Under the pieces are notes generated by a model. That model was not told the origin of the DNA and searched no databases. It worked only from the letters and a program-made list of their open reading frames with translations. Position numbers and translations under genes: made by a program. A DNA stretch of 64,000 nt from Rhodospirillaceae bacterium (GTDB taxonomy: Bacteria > Pseudomonadota > Alphaproteobacteria > Bin65): the NCBI GenBank assembly GCA_011523655.1, contig WTGH01000024.1:62001-126000 (forward strand), read 5' to 3'. Positions 35,916 to 46,028 of the stretch are shown piece by piece. Each line of letters begins with the position of its first letter. Positions within the stretch are counted from its first letter, which is position 1.

Positions 35916-36585
35916 ATGACCGGGCCCGGGACCGGAAGCGTGACCGGAAGCGTGACCGGAAGCGCCAGCGGCTACGGGCCGGAGAATTTCGCCGCCGCGT
36001 TCGGTGTTTCACGTGAAACATGCGCGCGATTCGTCCGCTACGAAACGGCGCTGCGCCGCTGGCAGCGCCGGGTCAACCTGGTCGGGGCGTCGACGCTGGA
36101 CGATATCTGGCGGCGCCATTTCGCCGACAGCGCCCAGCTCGCCGCGCATCTGCACAAGGGCGCGCGCCGCATCGTCGACCTCGGCAGCGGCGCCGGGTTC
36201 CCCGGCCTGGTGCTGAAGCTGTTGCGGCCGGAGCTGGACGTGACCCTGATCGAAGCCGATGCGCGGAAGGCGGCGTTTCTATCGGCGACGGCAGCGGAGT
36301 TGTCGGCCGATGTCGCGGTGCTCGCCGCGCGCATCGAGGACGTCGCGCGGGACCCGGCGCGGCCGGAAGCGGATGTCGTGACCGCCCGGGCGCTGGCGCC
36401 ATTGCCGGATCTGCTCGATCTGGCGAGCGGCTGGTCTGTGGATAACCCGCAGTTTTTGCTCCTCAAGGGACAAAATATTGAGAAAGAATTGATTTCATCT
36501 ACTAAATGTTGGAAAATGGCGATCACGCAATTCGACAGCGTCACCCATCCGGGCGGACGTGTGCTGAGCATTGAAAGGATCGCCC

Positions 36586-36599
<14 letters not shown>
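35916..36599 (+). CDS. rsmG: RsmG (GidB), 16S rRNA m7G527 methyltransferase
   Basis: RsmG methylates N7 of G527 in 16S rRNA. The 227-residue product has the SAM-binding IVDLGSGAGFPGLVLKLL and the acidic LIEADARKAAFL, plus VTARALAPLPDLLDLAS. The N-terminus contains a Gly/Ser/Thr/Val run from a 12 bp tandem repeat. The codons GVSRETC contain an exact parS site, and SVDNP contains a perfect DnaA box. The C-terminal ~50 codons include a very AT-rich stretch just before parA. ATG 35916 is preferred to GTG 35895. Confidence 0.95.
35931..35966. repeat. 12 bp tandem repeat, three copies, inside rsmG
   Basis: ACCGGAAGCGTG is repeated at 35931, 35943 and 35955 (the last with CC at its end), encoding TGSVTGSVTGSAS in frame near the RsmG N-terminus. 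In-frame 12 bp units can expand or contract without breaking the gene. Confidence 0.85.
36005..36020. other. parS: parS site 2, inside rsmG
   Basis: A second exact copy of TGTTTCACGTGAAACA, lying within the rsmG coding sequence where it encodes part of GVSRETC. Location of parS inside rsmG or mnmG is common among bacteria with chromosomal parABS. Confidence 0.95.
36437..36445. promoter_or_regulatory. Perfect DnaA-box sequence inside rsmG
   Basis: TGTGGATAA matches the strict DnaA-box consensus (reverse TTATCCACA) at all nine positions, better than any box I found in the origin gap. It lies about 40 bp before an AT-rich tract and about 150 bp before the parA start. It may be chance in coding DNA or a DnaA site acting on parAB. 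Confidence 0.5.
36478..36505 (+). promoter_or_regulatory. Candidate parAB promoter in AT-rich 3' end of rsmG
   Basis: TTGAGA (36478-36483, 5 of 6 to the -35 consensus) and TACTAA (36500-36505, 3 of 6 to -10) are 16 bp apart. The 40 bases at 36471-36510 contain only nine G or C. A promoter here would let parAB be expressed apart from mnmG-rsmG. The -10 match is weak. Confidence 0.35.
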
Positions 36600-37469
<870 letters not shown>

Positions 37470-37473
<4 letters not shown>

Positions 37474-38405
37474 ATGAGGGCGGAGGCCGGCGCCGCGGCC
37501 TTGGACGCGGCCTCGACGCGCTGCTCGGCAGCGACGGGCTTGCGCAGGAGCCGGGCCGGGCGCAGCGGGAAACGCCGGAACCAGCCGCCGCGCCGCCCGG
37601 CGCGGCGGGCGAAAGCGTCCACCGGCTGCCGATCGGCGATGTCCGGCCGGGAAAATTTCAGCCGCGCCGCAATTTCGGCGAGGAAGAGCTGCAGGCCCTC
37701 GCCGCGTCGATCGGCGAGAAGGGCGTGCTTCAGCCGGTTCTCGTGCGGCGCCACCCCGACGAGGCGGGATGCTGGGAGCTCGTCGCGGGCGAGCGGCGCT
37801 GGCTGGCCGCGCAACGCGCCGGATTGCGCGACATTCCGGCAATTGTTCACGATTTGTCCGACCGGGAGACGCTCGAAGCCGCCATTGTCGAAAATGTCCA
37901 GCGCCAGGACCTGACGCCGCTGGAGGAGGCCGAGGGTTACAGCCGGCTGATCGCCGAATTCGGCTATACCCAGGAGGCGCTGGCAAAGATCGTCGGCAAG
38001 AGCCGCAGCCATGTCGCCAACAGCCTCCGCCTGCTCAACCTGAGCGACGGCGTGAAGCAATTGCTCGATTCCGCCGCCCTGACCGCCGGCCATGCCCGGG
38101 CGCTGCTGTCTGCCGGCGATCCGGACGCCCTTGCCGCGACGATCGTCGAAGACGGCCTGTCGGTGCGCCAGGCCGAGCGGCTGGCGCAATCGGGCCGCCG
38201 GAAATCCGCGAAGCGTTCCGCCGGCCGGGCCGTTCCGCCGGTCGGGAAGGATGCCGATACGCTGGCTCTGGAACGCGAGCTGGAGGCGCGTCTGGGCCTG
38301 AGCGTCGCCATCGACCACAAGGGCCCCGGCGGCCAGGTCGCGATCCGCTACGCATCCCTCGAACAGCTCGACGATCTACTCGCCCGGCTGCTCGGAAAAT
38401 CCTGA
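37470..38405 (+). CDS. parB: ParB, centromere-binding CTPase
   Basis: ParB loads as a CTP-bound clamp at parS and spreads along DNA. The 311-residue protein opens with the ParA-contact motif RRRGLGRGLDALLG. It has the ParB N-terminal/CTP-binding region with RPGKFQPRRNF and ELVAGERRWLAAQ, and the helix-turn-helix TQEALAKIVGKSRSHVANSL. A C-terminal dimerisation segment (VAIRYASLEQLDDLLARL) closes it. Its two cognate parS sites lie 1.4 and 3.6 kb upstream. Confidence 0.98.
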
Positions 38406-38423
38406 GCCGGCCGAAAAGCGCGC

Positions 38424-39494
38424 TCAGCCCCGGCGCACCGCCGCCGCGATCCCGCTCAGGACCCGGTCGCAGACTGCCGTATCGGGCAGTTCGGACCGCC
38501 GGGTCAGCCGTTCCGCCTCGGCAATGCGCTCCATCGCGGCAGCCAGCACGCGCTGCGGTATGCGCGCCTGCCGCGCCAGGCTTCCCTGGCGGGAAAAGTG
38601 CACCGGCGGCCTGAGCCGGCGGGCCGCTGAAACCGGATCGAGGCCTGTCCCCACCAGGCCGCGAAGGCGCGCCAGCCGCACCGCATGGCCCGCCATGGCC
38701 CGCAGGATCGTCCCGGATGCCACGCCTTCCTGCCGGACCCGCTGCAGCATCCGCTCGATATCGGCCATCCGTCCTTCGAAGGTAGCGTCGACCAGAGAAT
38801 CGAGGGTCAGCAGGGCCGTATCGCCGACCACGGACTGCGCCTGTGCGAGATCGACCGGCTTCGGCTCCGCCGCCTGCCCGCCGCCCGATCCGGCGTCCGG
38901 CCGCTCTTCGGCGACGGCGCCGACAAAAAGCGCCAGTTTCTCGATCTCGCGCCGCGTCAGCGCCCGGTCGCCGCCGGCGCGGTCCGCGACATAGTCGACG
39001 ACGCCGGGTCCGGGCCGGAGACCGGCCTCCCTCATGATCTCCCGCACCAGCTCCGGCAGCGCCCGGCCGTCGTCATGGTAGCAGGGCACCGCCGCCGCCG
39101 CGGCGCATCCGATCGCAGCCGCTACGATCGCGCTCTTCCGGTTGGCGCCGGGCGCTTCGAGGACAATCCGCGCCTCCCCGGCCGGTTCCCGGACCATGTC
39201 AATCACCGCTTCAGCGATCCGTCCGGTCAGCCGCCGGACCCTGACCGCCCGCTGCCCGCCGCCGAAGGCAAGCGCAGTCGCCTCGTCATAGAGCAGCGCG
39301 GCATCGGCATTGACCGCATCGCCGTCCAGATCGGCGAGACGGAACGGATCTCCGGGCTCCGGAACGACCTGCCGGACCAGCGCATCGCCGCGTTCCCGGA
39401 TCAGCCCTTCATCGGCCCCGAACAAGAGGAACAGGCGAATGTCGGACGGCGGCTTCGCGATGAAGCGCTTCGCCCCGGCAGGCTTGACCTCCAT
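38424..39494 (-). CDS. holA: HolA, DNA polymerase III delta subunit
   Basis: HolA is the clamp-loader subunit that opens the beta sliding clamp. The 356-residue protein has the family start IRLFLLFGADEGLIRERGDAL, EPGDPFRLADLDGD, and the C-terminal helical region with TLDSLVDATFEGR and LRAMAGHAVRLARLRGLV. The start at ATG 39494 follows lptE by 20 bp. It converges with parB across an 18 bp gap. Confidence 0.94.
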   Translation of the reverse strand: MEVKPAGAKRFIAKPPSDIRLFLLFGADEGLIRERGDALVRQVVPEPGDPFRLADLDGDAVNADAALLYDEATALAFGGGQRAVRVRRLTGRIAEAVIDMVREPAGEARIVLEAPGANRKSAIVAAAIGCAAAAAVPCYHDDGRALPELVREIMREAGLRPGPGVVDYVADRAGGDRALTRREIEKLALFVGAVAEERPDAGSGGGQAAEPKPVDLAQAQSVVGDTALLTLDSLVDATFEGRMADIERMLQRVRQEGVASGTILRAMAGHAVRLARLRGLVGTGLDPVSAARRLRPPVHFSRQGSLARQARIPQRVLAAAMERIAEAERLTRRSELPDTAVCDRVLSGIAAAVRRG

Positions 39495-39514
39495 GTTCGA
39501 CGCCCCGGTGCGGG

Positions 39515-40072
39515 CTACTGGCGCCGGCGCAGCGACCGCAACCGGTTGAAATAGGCCGCGACGCGCAGGGCGATGCTGTCCGCGATCAGGGCCAGGCCCC
39601 GCCGCCACGCCGCGCGCTCCGAAGCGATCGTGGCATATTCGCTGTCGACGATATTGTAGGAGGTGACGGTGGCCGCACGGCTGGAAAATACGATTGCGTT
39701 CGAACTCCTGTCCCGCAGGCGGAATGTCGACCGGAAACGCAGGCTCGTGCGGGTCGCCGTTTCATCTTTGCGGATGCCGAGTTCGAGCTTGGCCACAGCG
39801 ACGCGCACATCCAGGGTAAAGCGCGGATCGGCCGGCGCGCCGGACGGGTTGAGCCGATCGATCAGCTCGTTGCGGAGGATCTGTCCGGTCCGGTCCGGAA
39901 TCGGGGCAATGCGGACCGATGCAACATCGGTCGAGACGCTGCCGCGCGCCGTCCTGTCTGCGTAGAGCGGCTCAAAACCGCATCCCGCCAGGCCCATCGC
40001 CAGAACCGTCGCCGGGATCGATCCGGCGACGGCGACGCGGCAGCGCGTTGTCCTCAATTTCACTCCGTCCAT
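39515..40072 (-). CDS. lptE: LptE, LPS-assembly lipoprotein
   Basis: LptE plugs and assists LptD in placing lipopolysaccharide in the outer membrane. The 185-residue product has a lipoprotein signal with lipobox LAGCGFEPLY, in which the Cys is lipidated; GFEPLY after the Cys is typical of alphaproteobacterial LptE. The rest is beta-rich (LDVRVAVAKLELGIRKD, RTSLRFRSTFRLRD). It lies between leuS and holA, an order widely conserved in this class. Confidence 0.92.
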   Translation of the reverse strand: MDGVKLRTTRCRVAVAGSIPATVLAMGLAGCGFEPLYADRTARGSVSTDVASVRIAPIPDRTGQILRNELIDRLNPSGAPADPRFTLDVRVAVAKLELGIRKDETATRTSLRFRSTFRLRDRSSNAIVFSSRAATVTSYNIVDSEYATIASERAAWRRGLALIADSIALRVAAYFNRLRSLRRRQ

Positions 40073-40112
40073 CGTCCTTCGCGCGCCGGCAGACAGGGCC
40101 GGCGCCGCGGCA

Positions 40113-42710
40113 TCAGACCACGATATTCACAATCCTGTCGGGCACAACGACGATCTTCCGAATGTCGCGCCCCGCAACCTGCCGGGCAACCGCTGGCAGC
40201 GCCAGCGCGGCGGCTTCGACCGCCGTCCGGTCCGCCCCGGCCGGCTGGTCGATCGTACCGCGCAGCTTGCCCTTGACCTGAACGGCGATGGTGACCGTGT
40301 CGTCGACCGTAAGCGACGGATCGCATTCCGGCCAGGGGCGGGTTGCCAGCAGCGTATCGTGTCCCAGACTCCGCCACAGTTCCTCGCCGACATGCGGGGT
40401 CATGGGAGCGATCAGGCGAACCGCCGTTTCCAGCCCCTCGCGCATCGCCCAGGCCATGTCGGCGCCATCGGCCGCCCCGCCGGCCGGCGCCGTATCGGCA
40501 AGAGTATTGGTCAGCTCGCGGATCCGGGCGACCGCCCGGTTGAAATGAAACCGCTCGAAATCGTCGGTCACGCCGGCGATGGTCTTGTGGGCCGCCCGGC
40601 GCAGCGCCAATGCAGCATCGCTCCAGGCTGCCGGTGGCGGCGTCCCGGGCGGCGGCACCGCAACGGGCGGATCGACGACCATCCGGTACAATCGGTTCAT
40701 ATAGCGCCAGGCACCGTCGATGCCGGCCTCGGTCCAGTCCATGTCCCGGTCCGGCGGCGTATCCGAAAGCATGAAGAGCCGGGCCGTATCGGCGCCGTAG
40801 GTTTCGATGATGGCCTCCGGGTCGACGGTGTTCCGCTTCGACTTGCTCATCGATTCCGACCGGCCGATCGTGACCGACTCGCCGGAATCGGCGAGACGCG
40901 CCGTCTCGCCGTCCCTGACGACCTGGTCCGGGTACAGCCAGTTGCCCGCCGTGTCGCGATAGGTTTCGTGGCAGACCATGCCCTGGGTGTAGAGGCCGGC
41001 GAACGGCTCCTCGAGGCCGTTCAGCGATCCTGTGTCGGACATGGCGCGGACATAAAAACGCGAATAGAGCAGATGCAGGATCGCGTGCTCCACGCCGCCG
41101 ATATACTGGTCGACCGGCAGCCAGTAATCCGTCGCCGCCTTGTCGACCGGCGCTCCTGCATGGCGCGGCGAGCAATAGCGCGCGAAATACCAGGACGAAT
41201 CGACGAAGGTGTCCATGGTGTCGGTGTCGCGCCGCGCCGCGCCGCCGCATTGCGGACAGTCGACATGCTTCCAGGTCGGGTGGCGGTCCAGCGGATTGCC
41301 GGGCGCGTCGAACGTCACGTCCTCGGGCAGCGTCACCGGCAGCTGATCGCGCGGCACCGGCACGATGCCGCACGCATCGCAATGGATCGTCGGGATCGGG
41401 CAGCCCCAGTAGCGTTGGCGGGAAATCAGCCAGTCGCGCAGGCGGTACTGGATCGTGCCCGTGCCCGTGCCGTCGGCTTCCAGCCGGTCGATGGCGGCGC
41501 GGATGGCGGCCGGCACCTCGAGACCGTTGAGGAAGTCCGAATTGACGACAACCGCGCCACCGTCCTTCCTGAGATAGGCTTCGCCGCCGATTTCGATGGG
41601 CTGCGCCTCACCCTCGACAAGAGGGGCGACAACCGGGAGCACGGGCAGATCGTATTTCCGGGCGAATTCCAGATCGCGCTGATCGTGGGCCGGACAGCCA
41701 AAAATTGCCCCTGAGCCGTATTCCATCAGGACGAAGTTGGCGACGTAGACCGGCAGGGTCATGCCTTCGACAAACGGATGCTCGACCTCGACCGCGGTCC
41801 GGTAGCCCGTTTTCTCGGCCGCTTCGATGGCGGCCTCGCTGGTGCCGATGCGCTGGCATTCGGCGACAAAGGCCTGCAGGGCGGGATCGTTCCGCGCAAG
41901 CTCCTCGCTCAACGGATGGTTCGGCGCCAGCGCGCAGAAAGAGGCGCCGAACAGGGTGTCGGGCCGGGTCGTGAAGACCTCGAGCGCCTCGCCGTCCCGG
42001 CCGACGATCGGGAACCGGACCCGGGCGCCTTCGGACCGGCCGATCCAGTTTTCCTGCATCGTCCGGACCTTTTCCGGCCAGCGCTCCATCGATTCGAGCG
42101 CATCGAGCAGCTCATCGGCATAGCGGGTGATGCGGAAGAACCACTGAGACAGCCTGCGCCGCTCAACGACCGCGCCCGAACGCCAGCCTTTTCCGTCGAT
42201 CACCTGCTCGTTGGCGAGAACGGTTCCGTCCTTCGGATCCCAGTTGACCCAGAATTCCTTGCGATACGCGAGGTCCTTTTCGAGGAAATCCAGGAAGATG
42301 CTCTGCTGGTGGACGTAGTAGCCGGGATGGCAGGAGGCGATTTCGCGGTCCCAGTTGAGCGACAGCCCCATCCGCTTCAGCTGGCGCCGCATCGTGGCAA
42401 TATTGTCGTAGGTCCAGTCACGCGGATGGACGCCGCGCTCGATCGCGGCATTTTCCGCGGGCAGGCCGAAGGCGTCCCATCCCATAGGGTGGATGACGTT
42501 AAACCCCCGGGCCCGGCGGTAGCGGGCCACGGCATCCCCCAGCGTGTAGTTGCGGACATGACCCATGTGGATCTTCCCCGACGGATAGGGGAACATCTCC
42601 ATGACATAATATTTCGGCTTGCCGGGATCGGCCTCAGCCGCGAAACAGCCGGCCTCGTCCCAGGCCTTTTGCCATTTCGGCTCCGCCTCTCGGAAACTGT
42701 AGCGCGCCAT
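40113..42710 (-). CDS. leuS: LeuS, leucyl-tRNA synthetase
   Basis: LeuS charges tRNA-Leu and edits non-cognate amino acids. The 865-residue protein has the class I signatures: the HIGH equivalent in [19 protein letters not shown] and the KMSKS equivalent in [15 protein letters not shown]. The CP1 editing domain includes [15 protein letters not shown] Cys-pair zinc-like region ([10 protein letters not shown]) and CPQC follow. The start [17 protein letters not shown] at 42710 is normal; the frame extends further upstream without support. Confidence 0.98.
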   Translation of the reverse strand: MARYSFREAEPKWQKAWDEAGCFAAEADPGKPKYYVMEMFPYPSGKIHMGHVRNYTLGDAVARYRRARGFNVIHPMGWDAFGLPAENAAIERGVHPRDWTYDNIATMRRQLKRMGLSLNWDREIASCHPGYYVHQQSIFLDFLEKDLAYRKEFWVNWDPKDGTVLANEQVIDGKGWRSGAVVERRRLSQWFFRITRYADELLDALESMERWPEKVRTMQENWIGRSEGARVRFPIVGRDGEALEVFTTRPDTLFGASFCALAPNHPLSEELARNDPALQAFVAECQRIGTSEAAIEAAEKTGYRTAVEVEHPFVEGMTLPVYVANFVLMEYGSGAIFGCPAHDQRDLEFARKYDLPVLPVVAPLVEGEAQPIEIGGEAYLRKDGGAVVVNSDFLNGLEVPAAIRAAIDRLEADGTGTGTIQYRLRDWLISRQRYWGCPIPTIHCDACGIVPVPRDQLPVTLPEDVTFDAPGNPLDRHPTWKHVDCPQCGGAARRDTDTMDTFVDSSWYFARYCSPRHAGAPVDKAATDYWLPVDQYIGGVEHAILHLLYSRFYVRAMSDTGSLNGLEEPFAGLYTQGMVCHETYRDTAGNWLYPDQVVRDGETARLADSGESVTIGRSESMSKSKRNTVDPEAIIETYGADTARLFMLSDTPPDRDMDWTEAGIDGAWRYMNRLYRMVVDPPVAVPPPGTPPPAAWSDAALALRRAAHKTIAGVTDDFERFHFNRAVARIRELTNTLADTAPAGGAADGADMAWAMREGLETAVRLIAPMTPHVGEELWRSLGHDTLLATRPWPECDPSLTVDDTVTIAVQVKGKLRGTIDQPAGADRTAVEAAALALPAVARQVAGRDIRKIVVVPDRIVNIVV

Positions 42711-42780
42711 CTTCGGCGAAACTCCGCTTGTCGGCCTTTCGGCGGGCCCGTCTACTGCTGCCGCCGCGAATGCTGCCGAA

Positions 42781-43290
42781 TCAGGTGCCCTTTGCGGCAG
42801 CGCGGAAACGCGCGGCCCGCATGATCGTCGTATGCAACGTGGCGACAGTGGACGCGCTGACCGGCCGGTTGCGCCAGACTCCGCCGCGTCGCACCTGCCT
42901 GATGACGGCGATCCGCAGATTCCTGGCCTCAAGGTCCGGGCCGAGAATGTTGACCGTCACGCGCAGCCGTTCGCCCGGCGCATCTTTTGGCCTGTACCAG
43001 TCCGTCGCCAGCACCCCGCCGAACGGATCGGACATTCTCTTCCGGACGAAACCGAGCTGGTTATCGGCCGCGACCCACAGATCCGGGTTGGGGCGAATCG
43101 CCCGGGCGTGCGCGTATCGCTCGAAAATATTCACGGCAGTGCCCGTCCGCGGCTCCTCCTTGGCGCACCCGGTCAGAAGCAGGGCCAGAGACAGCGTGGC
43201 GACGGCTGCGGCCGGGCAAAGGCGGCGCACAGGCAATAATCCCGGCCTGTACGCAATTTTCGGTTCGGTACGGGTGCCGCGTCCGATCAT
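42781..43290 (-). CDS. DUF3576 lipoprotein
   Basis: A 169-residue predicted lipoprotein: the hydrophobic stretch [20 protein letters not shown] contains a lipobox ending LTGC. The DUF3576 body follows: [40 protein letters not shown] and [19 protein letters not shown]. The family is found next to leuS in many alphaproteobacteria and has no proven function; an envelope role is implied. The start at 43290 leaves a somewhat long, basic N-terminal region and no strong ribosome site. Confidence 0.85.
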   Translation of the reverse strand: MIGRGTRTEPKIAYRPGLLPVRRLCPAAAVATLSLALLLTGCAKEEPRTGTAVNIFERYAHARAIRPNPDLWVAADNQLGFVRKRMSDPFGGVLATDWYRPKDAPGERLRVTVNILGPDLEARNLRIAVIRQVRRGGVWRNRPVSASTVATLHTTIMRAARFRAAAKGT

Positions 43291-43462
43291 GGCGTTCACT
43301 TTCAAACGGTGGAAATCGCCGCCGCCGGCCAATCCAGCGATCAGCGGCGAACTCGGTATATCCGATATCGCGACCTGCGGCAAAGTCCGGTCCGGGCGCC
43401 ATGCCGGACCGTTCCGGCCGCACGCTTGACTATGGGGCCGGCGGCTTCAAGCTAACCGGAAG

Positions 43463-44146
43463 ATGAGCGCTCGAGAAAATCTCGCCAGCGTCCTGAACGC
43501 GATCCGCGAATCGTGCCGGCAGGCCGGGCGGCCCGCCGACGCGGTGTCCCTGGTTGCCGTGACGAAGGCGTGGAGTCCTGAGGCCATTCGGCCGGTTCTG
43601 GATGCCGGCCACCGGCTGTTCGGCGAGAACCGCGTCCAGGAAGCGCAGGGTAAGTGGCCCGAACTGAAAACCCGCTTTCCGGACATACGGCTCCACATGA
43701 TTGGCCACCTGCAAACCAACAAGGCCGCTGACGCCGTGGCGCTGTTCGATACGATCGAAACGGTCGACCGGCCGAGGCTCGCAGCGGCGATCGCCCGGGA
43801 ACAGGCGCGGCAGAACCGTCGGATCGACTGTTACGTTCAGGTCAATACCGGAGAAGAGCCGCAAAAAGGCGGCGTCGAGCCAGGCGGAACGGAGTCGTTC
43901 GTCGCGCATTGCCGCGGCCTGGGTCTGTCCGTCACCGGCCTGATGTGCCTGCCTCCGGTCGACCAGGAGCCGGCGCCCCATTTCGCTCTTCTGGCCAATC
44001 TCGCCCGGGTGCAGGCCTTGCCGTGCCTCAGCATGGGCATGAGCGCCGATTACGGCGCCGCTGTCGAACAGGGCGCAACCCATGTCCGCATCGGCACCGC
44101 CATTTTCGGTCCCAGAACGGCGCCGCGCCCGGCGGCCCCCGCGTAG
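43463..44146 (+). CDS. YggS-type pyridoxal-phosphate homeostasis protein
   Basis: A 227-residue alanine-racemase-fold protein that binds PLP but has no known catalytic activity; members (YggS/PLPBP) control free PLP and amino acid balance. The PLP Lys lies in LVAVTKAWSPEAI; FGENRVQEAQGKW, HMIGHLQTNK, CLSMGMSADY and THVRIGTAIFGPR are family signatures. It diverges from the DUF3576 gene. Confidence 0.95.
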   Translation: MSARENLASVLNAIRESCRQAGRPADAVSLVAVTKAWSPEAIRPVLDAGHRLFGENRVQEAQGKWPELKTRFPDIRLHMIGHLQTNKAADAVALFDTIETVDRPRLAAAIAREQARQNRRIDCYVQVNTGEEPQKGGVEPGGTESFVAHCRGLGLSVTGLMCLPPVDQEPAPHFALLANLARVQALPCLSMGMSADYGAAVEQGATHVRIGTAIFGPRTAPRPAAPA

Positions 44147-44303
44147 TGCCTCCCATATGAAGTACGTCGGCAAATGGGGTCGCAATATCGCCGGAACTTA
44201 TTGTGCAGAAGGGGGTTCCGTGCCTATCTTGTTAACCGATATTCGTCGGCGCGGCTGCGGTCGCCCGTACCTGATCGATAAGCGGAATTTGCAGGCCTAG
44301 CCA

Positions 44304-45008
44304 GTGAACAAACGCCAGCCCGGTCCCGGTAAGCAGCTTCTCCTGGTCGATGACGATACCGACTTCCGGGAATCGCTGGTTGAACAATTCCGGCTGCACG
44401 AGGAATTTGCGACCGATGTTGCGGTCAGCGCGGAGGAGGCGTTGAGCAGGGTCAAGGATGCGCGGTACGATGCCGTGTTGCTGGACGTTCGCCTGCCCGA
44501 CATGGACGGCCGCGAATTATGCCGCCTGTTGCGCCGCAACGGAGTCAAGGCACCCATCATCATGCTGACCGGCGCCGACAGCGACGCCGACGCCATTCTG
44601 GGCCTGGACGCCGGCGCCAACGACTATGTCACCAAGCCGTTCCGGCTCGGCGTGCTGCTTGCGCGGCTCCGGGCCCATGTGCGGCAGCACGAGGCGAGCG
44701 AGGACGCGGTCTTTACGATCGGCCACTACACGTTCAGGCCGGCCATGAAGCTTCTGGTTGCCGATGAGACGGGGCAGAAGGTGAGACTCACCGAAAAGGA
44801 AACGGCGATTCTCAAATTCCTTTATCGCGCGAACGGGGAAACGGTGTCGCGCGAGACGCTATTGACCGACGTGTGGGGATACAATGCCAACGTCACCACC
44901 CATACGCTGGAGACCCACGTGTACCGGTTGCGCCAGAAAATCGAAAAGAACCCGGGCCAGGCTGAAATTCTGGTGACCGAGCCGGGCGGGTACCGGCTGG
45001 CACCCTGA
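44304..45008 (+). CDS. OmpR/PhoB-family response regulator
   Basis: A 234-residue two-domain regulator. The receiver domain (about 11-125) has the acidic cluster LLLVDDDTDF, phospho-acceptor Asp61 in AVLLDVRLPDMDG, the Thr in IIMLTGAD and the Lys in DYVTKPF. The winged-helix output domain (about 135-232) includes LTEKETAILKFLYRA and THTLETHVYRLRQKIE. No histidine kinase gene is adjacent, so its partner is elsewhere. The start is a GTG. It is followed by the MBL-fold and cyclase genes on the same strand. Confidence 0.93.
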   Translation: MNKRQPGPGKQLLLVDDDTDFRESLVEQFRLHEEFATDVAVSAEEALSRVKDARYDAVLLDVRLPDMDGRELCRLLRRNGVKAPIIMLTGADSDADAILGLDAGANDYVTKPFRLGVLLARLRAHVRQHEASEDAVFTIGHYTFRPAMKLLVADETGQKVRLTEKETAILKFLYRANGETVSRETLLTDVWGYNANVTTHTLETHVYRLRQKIEKNPGQAEILVTEPGGYRLAP

Positions 45009-45066
45009 GCGGCGGCCCGGTGGTTTGCCGAAACCGGCGCCGGCCCGCGAAAGAACGCATGCACCG

Positions 45067-45918
45067 ATGAGCGCAGCAAGCGCCCCGAGCCGCGAAGACT
45101 TTTTCGTCCGCTTCCGCGGCGTCCGCGGCACGGTCGCCTGTCCAGGCGCCGAGTACTCCCGCTACGGGGGCAACACGTCCTGCCTCGAAATCCGCTGTGC
45201 GGGCCACCTGTTCATTCTGGATGCAGGAACCGGTCTGCGCGCTCTGGGGGCGGAGTTGGACGCCGCGGGACCCGTCGATACCGACATTCTGCTGACCCAT
45301 ACGCATATCGATCACATCGCGGGGATGCCCTTCTTCATCCCGCTGTTCAAGACCGGCAACCGGTTGCGCATCCATGCCGGCCACCTGTGGGACAACGAAG
45401 TCCGTCTGCGCGACGTGTTTCTCCGCCTGATCGAGGCACCGATCTTCCCGGTGCCGCTGGAAGCTGTCGGCGCCGACATCAGCTTCGAGGAATTTCGCGC
45501 TGGCGATAGACTCGATCTCCGCCCGGGCGTTGCCATCCTTACCGCGCCGCTCAACCACCCCAACGGCGCGACCGGCTACCGGATCGAATGGGGCGGCCGG
45601 TCGATCTGCTATGTCACGGATACCGAACATGTCGAAGGCGAAATCGACACCAACATTCTCGACCTGATCGAAGGCACCGACCTCTTCGTCTACGACGCGA
45701 CCTACACGGCGGCGGAATACCCGGCCTTCAAGGGGTGGGGCCATTCGACATGGGAGGCCGGCGCTGCGCTCGCCCGGCGCGGCGGTGTCGGCCGCTACGT
45801 CATATTTCACCATGCGCCGGAACATACCGACGACGATATGGACCGGATAGCAGACGAGGCGCAGGGTGTCTTTGCGTCGACGGTCGTCGCCCGCGAAGGA
45901 CTGGTGCTGCACCCGTAG
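45067..45918 (+). CDS. MBL-fold metallo-hydrolase
   Basis: A 283-residue metallo-beta-lactamase-fold hydrolase. The opening RFRGVRGTVACPGAEYSRYG with GNTSCLEI and LDAGTGLRALG is typical of a COG1235/PhnP-like group. The metal-binding motif is LLTHTHIDHIAGMPFF, with later ligands in TAPLNHPNG and YVTDTEHVEGE. Such proteins include phosphodiesterases and RNase Z relatives. It stands between a response regulator and a nucleotide cyclase, so a cyclic-nucleotide phosphodiesterase role is an attractive but unproven guess. Start ATG 45067. Confidence 0.9.
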   Translation: MSAASAPSREDFFVRFRGVRGTVACPGAEYSRYGGNTSCLEIRCAGHLFILDAGTGLRALGAELDAAGPVDTDILLTHTHIDHIAGMPFFIPLFKTGNRLRIHAGHLWDNEVRLRDVFLRLIEAPIFPVPLEAVGADISFEEFRAGDRLDLRPGVAILTAPLNHPNGATGYRIEWGGRSICYVTDTEHVEGEIDTNILDLIEGTDLFVYDATYTAAEYPAFKGWGHSTWEAGAALARRGGVGRYVIFHHAPEHTDDDMDRIADEAQGVFASTVVAREGLVLHP

Positions 45919-46028
45919 CGCGACGGTGCTGCGCCGGGGGAGAGTGTCGGGATCGAATTCCCCAGGGGAGACGAGAAACAGAGGCGGGAATCGACCCCTT
46001 GGCGCGTACCACCCGGACGGAATCCGGG

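Noticed and set aside
44230..44245. Possible CtrA half-site (GTTAACC) before the response regulator
   Set aside because: No second TTAA at the required seven-base spacing.
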